Assembly: GCA_028554755.1 (NCBI GenBank) | Contig: JAPTOF010000010.1 | Coordinates: 15,342,501-15,406,500 of the forward strand | Direction of reading: 5' to 3' | Source of the DNA: Cordia subcordata | Taxonomy: Eukaryota > Streptophyta > Magnoliopsida > Boraginales > Cordiaceae | DNA length: 64,000 nucleotides | Part shown: positions 1 to 11,773 of the stretch, piece by piece | Position numbering within the stretch: the stretch's first letter is position 1 | Layout: every line of letters begins with the position of its first letter | Made by a program: the position numbers and the translations under genes | The notes under the pieces: model-generated | What the model saw: the letters and a program-made list of their open reading frames with translations, nothing else | Told to the model about the DNA's origin: nothing | Databases searched by the model: none

Positions 1-330
1 AGGACTAAAGAGCACTAATAAGCCTAGGTTGATTGACATTGTAGAACCCTAAGGGATTTGCAGAACGGGGTCACTACTACAGTAGGGCATAGGGCTAGGA
101 ATAAGAAGACTCATGCTAACCTTATCTCTAAGAAAATTTAGGATTGTCTCAACTACTAAAGAGGCAAGGGATGAACCTATGGAGAATAAGTGTTAGAATA
201 TAGGTTATACTTCAGAGAATAACCTTGGGTAGCACACACTTGCTCCTGCATGAATTCTTATGCTTTAACACACCTAATAAAGCACAAGAACTCCTTAAAC
301 AAGTATAGAAATGTTATGCAAACACACCCA
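1..330 (-). pseudogene. Ty3/gypsy gag-like fragment at the window edge
   Basis: The stretch around 60-270 resembles the gag linker region of element A at about 8,565-8,770. Both contain a run reading as a W-rich, N/P-rich gag tail on the minus strand, then the words for a gag N-terminal fragment in the same order (compare ccttgggtagcacacacttgc here with cccttgagtagcacaaacct at 8,680). No open frame survives. I read it as a broken copy of a related Athila/Tat-like element cut by the window edge. The assignment rests only on this internal similarity. Confidence 0.4.
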
Positions 331-1160
331 CGATCACAACCCATCATGTACTATCACCTCTAAGACTATATATAGAACCTTGGAATCTCTACTCCCAGAT
401 ATGATCATCCACTAGTCATAGATCTCTTAATCTAGTGAGCCACCCACAAGTTAAATAACCAATATATCCCTAAAAGGTAATATTGATACTACTAGATTTC
501 TAGTGATCAAGTGACAAATCCAAGAGGGCACATAGACTCTGTTGTTACATATGCATGTCCCACCTAATTAGAATACAACACTTGAAGTATGAGGCAGACA
601 ATTTTATCACACAAGACCTCACCTTATGGTACATCAAAGCGTTGCACCTTAACTTAGTTAGTTCATCCATACATACTCAAGATTAAGAGCATTGGTCACT
701 TGGAAGCTATAAAGAGCATTGGTCACTCGGAAGCTATAAGTATCTCGTCTTCTGTATGTGATAGTACGTTCCCAGAAGACATACTTACGGTGGCCCTATT
801 CAATGCATGACACATGTACTAGGAGCGTAGTCTAGAAAACCATCCAATGACCTAGATAGATCACCTTTTCAAGTTAGCTCGCACACTATAGCCTTGTCCT
901 GGTAGAGTGCCCAATATTACTATTTGGCTTCAGTCCAATTTATGATATCACCAAATCTAGACTTAGACCTATTGTGCATCCAGCCTCACTACATACCAAA
1001 GTCATTGGTTTATATCATTGGACCTTCATACCTTGCACCAATGCACAAATAGAGAGAATATGTTGTGCAAAACTCAATCACTTGAACAATATCATAAGCC
1101 TATTATGTCTACTATCTAGTAATCAATATGTGCTTGTTGTCTTTAGGGCATATAATCCAT
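331..1160. other. Unassigned repeat-like DNA with a short tandem duplication
   Basis: I find no gene here. A unit of about 27 bp (agagcattggtcacttggaa...) is repeated twice in tandem at about 686-740. The rest is stop-rich in all frames and is probably eroded retroelement sequence, given what lies on both sides. Confidence 0.4.
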
Positions 1161-1164
1161 AACC

Positions 1165-1437
1165 GGCAAAGGGAGACTAGCATGATCAAAATGCTCTAGA
1201 AATCTCAACCAATCAAGTTCAAAGTGTCTACAGATCGACCGATAAAGGTGACAGACAGAACCCGCTGGAAAGCTATAAATACCCATTTTTAGCACTTATT
1301 TGGAAAGCTTAGCATAGATTTTAATCCTCCTTTAAACCCCAGCATACACCTACCTCTCAAACACTTTCATATACCCTTTCCTACTCAAATCAAGCTTGGA
1401 TTGGGGATTTCAACTTCTTTTTGTGAAGGATTTGTGA
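1165..1437 (+). repeat. Fragment of an Athila/Tat-like LTR
   Basis: The words tcaagcttggattggggatt and ggatttcaacttct near 1,390-1,420 match the equivalent region of the element A LTR (minus strand, about 11,100-11,130) and resemble the element B LTR near 4,710. A GATCGACCGAT motif near 1,230 corresponds to the GGTCGACC-type palindromes of the other LTRs here. The orientation is plus, opposite to element A, so this is not simply A's 3' LTR. The ends are not defined. Confidence 0.4.
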
Positions 1438-1439
1438 GG

Positions 1440-1956
1440 TCCCATAAAATCAATATAGGGAAAGGGCATCATATCTCTTCTAGAAATAGACCTAGATTAT
1501 TGACATTTAGCACATTTCCTACAAAAATCATAGGAGGCATCCCTAAAAAGAGTAGGCCAAAAGATCCAACTTTGTAAGACTTTATCTACATATTTCTTTC
1601 CACCAAAATGACCTCCACAAACCTCACCATGACACATATTAAGAATACAATAAAACTCACACTTGGGAACCATCGGTGAATCACCTGATCCGTATACACC
1701 TTGAATAGACGAGCATCTTGCCAAAAGAAGTGTCTAACCTACGAATAGAACCTATCCTTCTTTCTTTTTCCTAATAGGTATGACAAGATAATTGGTAATG
1801 TAATCATACCCATGATGTGTAATGTGAAAAGGAAAAAGCATCCACTTAATCAAATGGTGCTTAGAGTCACGTTTTGAAAGAAGATAGTGCAAAGCAACAT
1901 AATCTATGAACACATAACCTTCAAACCAAGAATATAGGTGCAAAACTTATAAAAAG
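1440..1956 (-). pseudogene. Element A: RNase H and integrase zinc-binding remnant
   Basis: Reading leftward on the minus strand, 1943-1752 encodes a decayed RNase H segment (DYVALHYLLSKRD, the region after the second catalytic Asp). Next, 1724-1497 encodes the integrase HHCC zinc-binding domain, with H-x-G-x-C-G-G-H-F-G spacing and a closing CRKCAKCQ pair. Near 1,455 the core-domain word IDFMGP is visible. Frameshifts and stops separate the pieces, so it is not functional. The RNase H coding sequence is cut at 1956 by the insertion of element B and resumes at 5707. Confidence 0.75.
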
Positions 1957-2632
1957 TGATATGTGTTATTTGTGTGTGTTTATATGTAGTTTTTACATGC
2001 ATATTTAAGGGTGTTTTGAGCATAATTAAGTGCATTTAGGGTTGCATTTGTGCACTATTGGTCATATTTGCACATATATGTGCCGAATGCATAAATGCTA
2101 CACTAAGTGCCTTATTTCATGCTTTAGGTGCATTTTAGGAGAAGGACTTGAGCTTAAAATAATGATGCTTTAATCAAGGACAAGATAGGGTTTATCTAGA
2201 GGAGAAGAAATGAATAAAAGCCCATTTGAAAGCTCTCAGATGAAGAATGACACGACCGAGCGCAAGCAGAGATATGTGTTTCGGGAGAAGAAATTGAGCT
2301 TGGTTGAAGATGTAGAGAGCATGAAAAAATTTTGGAGATGTTTATGGGCATGAAAAGATGAATAAAAATGTCTTTGAAGTTTCTCGAAAGTGGTACGAGG
2401 CAATAGAAAAAACCCATGCATCAATCAGAGTCAAAACGAGTTAAGTTATAAGCAATACAGCTGAAGGTCCATCACCCCCTGCCCAAGGTCGGCCAACCGA
2501 CCTTAGACTAAATCTAGCTAGAATGCAATCAATTTTGGTTCGTCTCACTTAAATTTAGGCTAGGAGACCAGTCTGGCAACCGACTTTTGCAGCGAAAAGG
2601 CTATATTTAGGGGGTTTTGGCGCATTTTGCTA
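1957..2632 (+). repeat. Element B 5' LTR, truncated
   Basis: This matches the first 670 bp or so of the 3' LTR, with shared words such as tgcatttagggttgcatttgtgcactatt and ggagaaggacttgagcttaaaat. Similarity stops at about 2,632, just after ggctatatttaggggg. The other 1.1 kb of the LTR is deleted. Confidence 0.75.
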
Positions 2633-3910
2633 GTTTAAGATTTCTTTTGTTTGTTTTGTTTTTAGTAGGCTAGCTTTTTACTCCCTTACTTGTTCTTTCT
2701 CCTTTCCCTTATTTGTGCACCAATCCTTTATCCCTTACATGCATCCTTGTTTATCATTTCAAATGCTAATGTGGACTTGCATTATATTGACTATTAATCT
2801 ATTCTTTGTTTTTTGAGCATTAGTGCTTTCCACAAAGGATGGAGGCTAGTAGACCATTGAATTTCTTTGGCATTTATATACCCCATATATGTTTCATGTG
2901 CTTGCTTATCATGTGCTTAGTGCCATTTGCTTGAGGACAAGTAAAGTTTAAGTTTAGGAGTGTAGTTGCTCCTTTATTATTTATATCACGTTTGGGGTAG
3001 ATTTGAATAGCATGCCTTGTGTTTGCTCAAAATATGTTCAATTTTTTTTCAAATTTTTGCATTTTTTAAGTTGTTTATCTCCATGTTGATTGGAGAGTTA
3101 GCTTTTGTTATTGACTTAATTGATTGGAGAAGATAAGGGTGTATTGTGGGGAGTGAATGGAGTGTCAGGTATGACCTAGACTTTGAAGAGAATCCTTTTG
3201 AAAACTATAGAGAGTGAGCACTTCTAAGAATGTACCTTGTAATTTCCCCGCAACTTGGTTGGAAAAAGTGGTTTTAAGGGTCATTGATATGAGTACCGTT
3301 CCTTGATTGGTTCTTTTAGTGTGCCTTAGACTCTTCTTTTTCTTTTCTTTTTGTCTGTGTTATGTATTGAGAAAAATGAAAAAAAATGGAAAATGCAAAA
3401 ATGAGAAAAAAAAAAAGTGAAAAAGATTGAAAAAAAAGTGAAAGAGCTGAAAAATGAGATAAAGCCAAAAGGCAACAAAAAGATTGAAAAGTGAAGTATG
3501 TTGAATAAGTGTAAAGTGACACAATGTTAATTTGACACAAGTGTTTTGTTTTGTTATTTCGTTGTGTTACAAACAAGGCCCTTTATGTCAATTGTGAACC
3601 ATTGTGATTGTATCTTCTTTCCTCTTGTATCTTTGGAGCTATGTGCATATTTAGGGACCATGTTAGTCGATAAGGCAAGAAGTATCAACATCTCGGGTGC
3701 GTAAGTTGGAATGCTAAGTTTGTGGTGGTTCTAGCTACTTGGTAAGTTCCAAAGAGGTGTGAGACCTCTTGTGCTCGAGAGGAGGATCAGAAAATGGATA
3801 GGGAAGCCTTTACACAAAAGGAATGACCCTATATCCCTTGGACGTAAAAAGATAGTAAGTCAATGCAACCAGCAACTCTTTGAAAAGCATGTGGATAGAC
3901 TTTGGTTCAG

Positions 3911-3949
3911 GCTTGCCTGGGGACAAGCAAAGGGAAGGTTTGCGGATGT
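3911..3949 (+). other. Element B polypurine tract region
   Basis: The sequence gcctggggacaagcaaaggg followed by aaggtttgcggatgt lies directly left of the 3' LTR start at 3950. Athila/Tat elements carry a similar 'ggacaagcaaag...gggtgt' polypurine region next to the 3' LTR, which sets element B's orientation as plus. Confidence 0.65.
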
Positions 3950-5706
3950 TGATGTGTGTTATTTGGGAGTGTTGTATATAGTTTTTTCATGCACATTTAA
4001 GGTGTTTTGAGCATAATTGGGTGCATTTAGGGTTGCATTTGTGCACTATTAGTCATATTTGCACATATAGGTGCCAAAATGCATAAATGCTACACTAAGT
4101 GCTTTATTTCGTGTTTTAGGCGCATTTCAGGAGAAGGACTTGAGCTTAAAATGATGATTTTTTAATCAAGGATCCAAGGTAGGGTTGATTTGGAGGAGAA
4201 GAGATGAAGAAAAGCCCATTGGGAAGCTCTCAAACAAAGAACGACGCAACCGAGCACGAGCAAGGATATACGTTTCGGGAGAAGAAATTGAGCTTTGTTG
4301 AACATGTAGAGAGCATGAACAAAGTTTGGAGATGTTTATGGGCATGAAAAGATGAAGATAAATGGATTTGGAGGTTCTCGTAAGCGGTACAAGCCATAAG
4401 AAAAAAACCATGTGTGAAGCAGAGCCAAAACAAGCAAGTTATAAGCAATATAGCTGAAGGCCGGTCACCCTCCGCCAAAGATTAGCCGACCGACCTTAGA
4501 GACTGACACTATCTTGATGCAATCCATTTTTTGGTCTCACTTTAATTTAGGCCGGAGACCAACCTGGTGACCAACTTTTGTAGCAAAAAAGCTATATTTA
4601 GGGGTTTTTGGCTCATTTTTAGGGGAGGAGCCTAATAATCTCTCACACCCATTAAACTTAACCCTTTTCCCACTTTATTTAACACCTCCATACACCATAT
4701 AAACCCCATACCAAGCTAGGATTGAAGCATCTAATAAGGATTTGAAGGGCTTGTATGAATCAAAAGCAAGACTTAGGGAAGTTCCTATTGTTCTCTTTCT
4801 ATTTCTTGCAAATATGTTGCTGTAATAGGCTAAATCTAGAGTTGTTTATTATTGTATATTAGAGTAGGGCTATAAATAAAGGATTTGTGTGTATCTATAG
4901 CTCTTAATACATGCTTCTTTACATTGATTAATGGCATGAATCAATATGTCTATGTGTTGATAATCAACGAGTCTATGTGTTTGTTAAAACGCCTAAGTGA
5001 AGTTGCATTTATTCTTTTGTGCTTAAATTCTATCAATAGTGGTCTCACCTTAGCCTTAATCTATGCTAATGGCATGAGCAACTAATGTGTGTTGATTAAT
5101 ATGCTTAATGGATGACTTACTATGCTAGGAGTATACTTTTAGTCTGAAATAATACTAAAAGAGTACCCACTAGTACTAGTTAATACTTTAGGAGTCTAAT
5201 CTCTAATATGAAATAATATTAATAAGCTATTCTCTCAAGTAGGACATTAATCAACATCAAAGAGACCTTAGTTAACGAAGCTCTAAAACTCTAGGTCATA
5301 AGGACCACGCTATACTCTAGGGAAATCTACCTAGGGATAGACCTGCACTTAGCGCTAATGGATAATAAGGTTAGTTAGCTAAGGTCTCCAAAAGAGCAAT
5401 CAAGCAATAAATAGCCCGAAGCTTATCATAGCCCGATTCTAGTTGCAACACAATCACCCTAAATCCTCTTCTACCTTGTTGGGCTTCTTTTCCTTAGCTT
5501 GGCACCTTTAGTTCCTCCGTAGCTTAGGTTTTATTTCATTGTCACAAGCTCTCTTCCATCCCAAAATGACCAAAAATACACATCGACACACGCACGTAGG
5601 TAGTCTTACGCACTCATGCACATAGTAACCAAACTAAGATGGCCTTCTTGTGGAGACGATACCTATACTAGACACGATCCATACGCTTGCATGTTAAAAC
5701 ACATTA
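3950..5706 (+). repeat. Element B 3' LTR (about 1,757 bp)
   Basis: It starts TGATGTGTGTTATTTGG right after the polypurine tract and ends at 5706 beside the host aagag duplication. Its tail (ggagacgatacc...cacgatccatacgcttgc, about 5,650-5,692) matches the tails of the element A LTR and of the solo LTR at 41,504-41,540. The small open frame at 3759-4010 crosses the LTR start and is not a gene. Confidence 0.75.
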
Positions 5707-7750
5707 AAGAGCAAACACTCCAGCTAGAAGCTCATTTCTAGTGGTAGTGTAATTACGCTAGGCATCATCTAAGGTCTTGCTAGCATTATAGATCACATAG
5801 GGCAACCTATTCTTACATTGACCCAGTACAGCTCCTATGGCATAGTTGCACCGCACATGATCACCAAAAGAAGACTATAGTTGGGAGGTTAGATGATGGG
5901 AGAAGAGGACAGTAAGGATTTAAGCTTGCCAAAAGCTCTAGTGCATTCTTCATTAAAGACAAAAAGGGCTTCATGCACTAGAAGTCTAGACAAAAGATAG
6001 GCAATCTAACTAAAGTCCTTAATAAAGGGTCAGTTAAAACTTGCATGGTTAAAGAAGGATCTAATATCCTTAACAGTCTTAGGAATAGGAAACTTCTCTA
6101 TGAGCTCTACCTTGGCTGGATCAACTTGAATACCATCAGCAGACACAATATGACCCAAGACTATTTCTCTTTAAACCATAAAATATGACTTCTCCCAATT
6201 AAGTTCAAGATTTGTCTCTACACATCAATCTAGCACTAAAGAAAGGTGACTAAATCATGCATCAAAAGTTGCTTCAAAGAATGAAAAATCATCCATGAAA
6301 ATTCTATATGCTTATCAATCATAACCATATCAGAAAATATGGCTATCATACACATTTGAAAGTTTAATGGAACATTGCAAAACCTAAAGGCATCCTCCTA
6401 TAGGCAAATGTGCCATAAGACCAAGTAAAGATGGTCTTCTCCTAGTCCTTGGGATACACAGGAATTTGATTGTACCCTGAATACCCATCTAAAAAACAAT
6501 AGTAATTATGACTAGCTACCCTATTTAAGATCTGATTAAGGAAGGGTAAAAGGAAATAATCTTTCCTAGTCTCAGAGTTGAGCTTCTTATAGTCAATACA
6601 AACTCTTCAATCTGTGGGGGTACGTGTAAGAATAAGCTCACCATTACCGTTTGGAATCATTATGATCCCAGATTTCTTCGGCCTACTAGTACCAGGCAAA
6701 CCCATTCACTATCAGAGATTGGATAAATGATACCAGCATCTAAAAGCTTGATGACCTCTTTATGAACTACCTCACTCATGTTAGGGTTTAGTCTCTTCTA
6801 CATTTCTCAAGAAGGAATTGCACCTTCCTTGAGATGAACACAATGCATGCACACAAATAGGTCTCACTCTTTCAAGTCACTAATGGTCCACCCTATAGCC
6901 TTATTATGGTCTCTAAGAACGATACCTAATAAGCACTCCTCATGCTCATAGACAAACCAAAGCTATGATAACTGAAGGAGTCTCATCGGGCCCCAAGAAC
7001 GTCTACTTAAATTGATCAAGAATGGATATGAGCTCCAAAATTAGGGGAGCCTTAATAGATAGGGGATCACTAGCATTATCAGTGAGAGTGGAAGGAATAG
7101 CCCTAAAGTTCTCTTCTATCCTAGAATCAGATGAAATAAAAGTGGTAGCTACATCCTCTTAAACAAATGCCTCAGAATCAAAACTAGGTAAAATATCCTC
7201 AAGCTCTGCTAATTCATCCTCAATGGTCAACATAGTATGGGAATTTTCCTCAACATAAGGATCTATAACATCAACCATGAAACGTTCTTCATCATCACTT
7301 AAGCGCATGTGATTCACGGACTTAGCTACCCTCACTTTCGACCTAACATTGCCAAACTTAAGCTCTATCATCCCCAACAGTAGATAATGGCATCAATTGT
7401 AGCAAGAAAAGGGAGACAGCCTAGAAGAATGGGGATCAAATACCTAGTGTCAGGATCAAACTCTATATTTATGTCTATAAAGTCTACAGGGAAGACATAG
7501 TCATTGACCTAAACTAATACATCATCAACTATCCTTCTCGATCTCCTCTTAGACATATCACCTAACTGTAATGTGACGTGCTTAGGGTGCAACTCCCCAA
7601 AACCTAGTTACTGGTACACTGAATAAAGAATGAGATTTAAACTGAAACCTAAGTAAAAATTGGTGTGATTTATCTTTTTATCCCTAATGAAACACTAAAT
7701 GGTGAAGGCTCTAGGGTCACTTATCTTTAGCAGAAGGCCTGTAGTGCAAA
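5707..7750 (-). pseudogene. Element A: decayed protease, reverse transcriptase and RNase H
   Basis: On the minus strand from right to left: a protease region (about 7,640-7,380; LGFGELHPKHVTLQLGD, then IVDDVLV and VNDYVFPVDF); a linker (7377-7159; MIELKFGNVRSKVRVAK); RT core (about 6,700-6,380; KKSGIIMIPNGNGELI, DYKKLNSETRK, then a QIPVYP-like region); the RT tail and connection (about 6,160-5,960; GHIVSADGIQVDPAKVELI, then the FPIPKTVKDIRSF word); and RNase H (about 5,880-5,707; YAIGAVLGQ, ASKTLDDA, TRNELLAGVFAL). Many stops and frameshifts interrupt it. The order is normal for Ty3/gypsy. The coding sequence continues left of element B at 1956. Confidence 0.8.
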
Positions 7751-8549
7751 TGCTACTCACCTTCTCCGTAAGTCTCACCTTCTTAGTCATGGATGTATTC
7801 TTGCAGTTGTGTATATATAGGTCTTTGAAAAACTTGGCATAAGTTGATGTCTGCCTAATTGCCTCAACTAAAGAAAGATTAATCCTAAGTCCTTCAGAAG
7901 GTCTAAGACTTTAGACTCTCTATCATTCTAAACTGGCTTCAACTTCTCTAAAGCTATAAGAAAAGAGGCTCTAAGAATGACATCAATAGACTCAACTACC
8001 TACTTCCCCTCCTATTACGGCAGAAGATTACTACTTTTGATACTCTCTTTTGTGGTCTATTGACTCTTTTATATGCTGTCTAGACTCACTGCTCTCTAAG
8101 CTTTCCCGGGACACTAGGTGCATAAATCTAAACTGGACTTTCACCTCTTTCCATCTGATTATTTATGACTTGGTCACTCCTTAAGGTAGTAGCCATTGCT
8201 TATGCATGAGTGGTAAAAACGGGATCGGGAGATCTACACTACCCTCTAGGGTTCACCTTAAGTTATGCAGATAACTTACCTAGGTCTCTAGTGGTCATAT
8301 GACTAGCCAATTGTCCTAACTTGTTTTGAATCTTATGAATGTGTTGTCGCTGAGATTTGACCAACTATAATTGGTTCTCAAACATTTGTTGCCGAGTCTT
8401 ATACAACTAGATCAACGTATCAAACTTATCATCACTAAGACTAAGTAGAAGATGTAGGAAGTGTAGGAATAGACTGATGTTGACCCTGAGATGTACTAGG
8501 AAGCTTAAGTGGATTCACTACAGGATAAAAACTTGGAAGATGGGACTGA
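7751..8549 (-). other. Element A: gag-to-protease spacer, no readable frame
   Basis: The position between the gag remnant and the protease remnant implies the gag C-terminus and nucleocapsid region. I cannot see a confident zinc knuckle or a frame longer than a few dozen codons, so it is described only by position. Confidence 0.45.
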
Positions 8550-9725
8550 GCAGGATGAGGTCACTGCTGGAATGAGACCTAGAGCTAGGATAACTCATAC
8601 TAGCCTTGGTGCCAAGAAAAATTTGGGTTGTCTTTCCAACCAGGATTTCACGTGCTCAAGGGTTGCATCCCATGAATACCCTTGAGTAGCACAAACCTAT
8701 TCTTGCATGAACTCCGGAAACTAGTAAGCTAAAGGACATTCCAAGGTCTCTTGTAAGGACTTAGAACATAAGGCATACATCTCTACAATAGTAGCAGTAA
8801 AAGTAGACCATAAAGGATTAGCCCTACGAATAGATATAGGTACAAAACCTAAAGAAATAAACTAATCTAGCTTAGTGGTCAATGCCTCTACCTTTACACT
8901 AAGGTCACACGAGGCACTTATCTCATAGACTCCGTTCTTTGTAACTCTTGTGGTACCTTTACCAACTTTTTCTAATGCCATATTTTGGAATAAATCTTTG
9001 GTAATGCTCTCTAACCTATCCCATGCCTCATTTGGTCTCAAGTTATAGAATCTTCTACCCGACATAGCATTAACCATCATGCTCTACGGCTGAGTAAGAT
9101 GCTCTGTGGCTGAGTAAGACCTTTAAAGAAGTACTAAAGCAAATCATAGGTACTAAACCCATGAGAGGACATTGATGAGAAAGATCATTAAACCTTTCCC
9201 ATGACTCATGGAATGACTCAAAGTCATGCTGGGAAAAAGTTATAATAAAAGCTCTAAGATCAGCGATATTGGCCATGGAAAGAAACGCTAGTAGAAATGA
9301 GATTGGAGCTCATCCCAAGAAGTAATGGCTCAGTTGGGCAAGGATTGAAGCCATTGTTTGGCTTTATCCTTCAGAGAAAAAGGGAAGAGTCTCAATCTAA
9401 AGTTTTCCTATGACACATAGGAAAAACTAAAAGTGGAACAAATTTTAACAAAGTCAGTGATGTAAGACAATGGAATTTTGTCACTTCTACCATAAAAAAA
9501 AAAAAGGTAACATAGCCAACAACCCTGCTTGATTTCAAAATTTGCATCACCCAACTCCGGTGAATGAATTGCCATGTTTGGCTCAAAAGCATTTGAAAGC
9601 AAGTATTGCCTAAGAGTCATGTCATCTTGCTCAAGACATAAATCGAGAGGTATAGGTTGGTCATCTCGCACGTTGTGGGGCATAAGAGGAGGAGAAACAT
9701 CGAGAGGCTGCATAGGATCAGCCAT
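8550..9725 (-). pseudogene. Element A: gag remnant, Retrotrans_gag type
   Basis: The putative gag start is the ATG at 9723-9725 (MADPMQPLD, then LRQYLLSNAFEPNMAIHSPE). The core domain follows at about 9,410-9,300 with a decayed FPFSLKD-KAKQWLQSLP-like stretch containing stops. At 9276-9070 come MANIADLRAFIITFSQHDFE and SFHESWERFNDLSHQCP, and at 9080-8862 the FYNLRPNEAWDRLESI block. This order fits plant Ty3/gypsy gag of the Athila/Tat type. A 20-bp tandem duplication (ctctacggctgagtaagatg/ctctgtggctgagtaagac) sits near 9,083-9,120. It is not functional. Confidence 0.75.
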
Positions 9726-10097
9726 TTCTCTTAAAAGGTCTTCTAAGCTTCTATTGTGATGTTAGATGTGTTAAGGTTTGGGATTCAAAGGACCTAGATG
9801 TGGTCTAGGCGATCTCCTACCAAGCATGCAACAAAAGACAAAACTCCTCCCACACTTCAACCCCTGAAACTTCATTTAAAATTACAAATTGCAAAAAAAA
9901 GAACACCAACAACAAGAAATGTAAAACAAGCTACAATTATCGACAAGAGAACAAGTAGAAGCAACCAGGTAATGAAACCAACTATTAACACAATAAATGA
10001 AACTGAGAAAGTAAGTAAAACATGCAGCTACTTAAAAACACACAAACAAAAAAAGACCAAAACTGTGTCTCCTCGGCAATGACACCAAAAACTTCAT
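9726..10097 (-). other. Element A: 5' leader with primer-binding site
   Basis: Between the gag start and the 5' LTR lies the leader. On the minus strand the sequence next to the LTR reads TTTTTGGTGTCATTGCCGAG (about 10,092-10,072), a C-to-T/G-to-A decayed form of the TTTTTGGCGCCGTTGCCGGG primer-binding site shared by Athila and Tat elements. The plus-strand open frame at 9798-10082 is A-rich and has no recognisable protein features. Confidence 0.7.
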
Positions 10098-11764
10098 TGT
10101 GCTTCGGCTCGAGTGTGTGAATATGTAAAAATTAAATCAAAGTAATTTCCTTAATCAAGCTTTAATACTTGCAAGTACACGAGGGTATTACAATATAGAG
10201 CATGCAAGTGAGGCCAATCTCCACAAGGAAGCCCCCTGGCTTGGTCTATTCGGCAAGTGGGTTCAAAGAAACTATGTGCATGTGTGAATATTTTTTTATT
10301 TTTTATTTTTGATGCAATGAAGCTCTAATGAACTAAAGTAAAACTAATTAAGGTGAATGGGTAGTGGTCAAACAAAGGAAAGGGATTAAAACTCAATTGG
10401 GAAGGACTTTGGATGATTGCTCCTTGTAAATGGGCTTGGGATTCTATGCTTGCTTTGGGCTATTGATGGTTTGGGAACTCTAGTTATCAGTCTTAGTTAA
10501 TCATCCTTATTACCTTTAACTATCCGTGCAATCCTATCCCTAATGACACTTTTTAAAGCATAGGTTTGTCATTAATTAGAACTTTATGGATTACCTAGCT
10601 AAGTTCCTATATGAGGTTGATTAATGTCCTCTTCTAGAGTTTAACCTATTAGTCGTGTTTCAAACTAAAGACTAAGCCACCTAGAATTGACTAATGATAG
10701 CATGTAACCTATTTGTATTGTTTTAGACTAAACATTAATCCCTACTATACTAAGCAATTTTAAGAGCTCATTTAATCAATAGATATGTAGTTAGCAAGCA
10801 AGGTTCAACCACTAACATAGATTAGGGCCAAGGTGAGACCACTAGTATTAGCATCAAAGCACAAAATAATACATGCATACTCATTGAGGCATTTTATCAA
10901 ACATACAGGCATATTTAATAACTAGCCATAGAACAATAGAATTAAAGCATGTAATAAAACTATCAATCATCCCAAAACAAGTATTTGAATCCTTAACCCA
11001 TAATACAATCAACCCTAAATACATCTAGTAATCACGGTAAATACAAGAATAAAGAGAAGATAAGAGAACTTCACCATATCCTTCTGCAATCCTTATCCAA
11101 ATACAAGTTGAAATCCACATATTAAGCTTGATTTTAATGTAGAAAAAATGTAGAAATGTGTGTGTGAAGTGGATGCATGCTAGAGTTTAAGGTAAGGCTA
11201 AAAGTGATATTAGTTCCCCTCAAAATAAGTTGAAAAGTTCTCCTTGTAGCCTTCAACGGGGCTACCGATCGACCGGTATTTCTCTTGGTGCTTGACCAGT
11301 TGAATTCTTGTGCTCTCTGGACTTACTGGTCAACCCTACCAATCCACCAGTTCTTCTGACTCCCTCGACCAATAACTAAATTTTGCCTCTAGAATTACTA
11401 GTCGACCCTACTTGTTGACCGGTGGCCTTGACACGTAGCTGCTGCATAATCTCTTCTTCTTCTTTTTCTCGTCTACTGAGATCAATGTAGTTAATTACGT
11501 CTCTCCTATATGTCTAATTGTCTAGTTTGGTCAATCTCCTTTGATTCTCTATCAACCAATAATGTCGGACCTTGTTCATGCATATTCCCTTTCTCGACAC
11601 TCTCCTACATCATCAAATACGGCATCAATGCGTCATTTATACATAAGAACTCATCAAGCACACATATTTTAGATAGCACACAAACAATACATTAATGCAC
11701 CCTAATAAGCTCTAAACACCCCTAAAAATGTATGCAATAGATAACAACCAACACATTCACATCA
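10098..11764 (-). repeat. Element A 5' LTR (about 1,667 bp)
   Basis: On the minus strand it starts TGATGTGAATGTGTTGG (11764) and ends CCGAAGCACA (10098), next to the primer-binding site. Its internal landmarks match the element B LTR and the solo LTR at 41478-43369: a CCGATCGACCGG-type palindrome cluster at 11,265-11,430, the tcaagctt...ggatttcaacttg block near 11,125, the 'agtggtctcacctt' block near 10,830-10,850, and the gtattacaatatagagc...gcaagt tail near 10,185. The matching 3' LTR was not found in this window. Confidence 0.75.
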
Positions 11765-11773
11765 CTTATTATT

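Larger units (their letters stand above)
1957..5706 (+). mobile_element. Element B: deleted Athila/Tat-like LTR element nested in element A
   Basis: A partial 5' LTR (1957 to about 2,632) and a full-length 3' LTR (3950-5706) both begin TGATRTGTGTTATTTG and align for about 670 bp. Between them are about 1.3 kb of non-coding internal DNA typical of the 3' part of such elements: an A-rich run at 3,360-3,440 and polypurine-like words at 2,932-2,960 and 3,911-3,945. The right part of the 5' LTR, the primer-binding site and all coding sequence are missing. The flanks are aaaag (1952-1956) and aagag (5707-5711), an imperfect 5-bp target duplication. Removing the insert rejoins element A's RNase H frame. 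The right LTR end reads TTA rather than the usual TCA, probably by point mutation. Confidence 0.75.

Noticed and set aside
3316..3576. 86-codon minus-strand Phe/Ser-rich frame
   Set aside because: It lies over the A-rich internal region of element B, with low-complexity composition.
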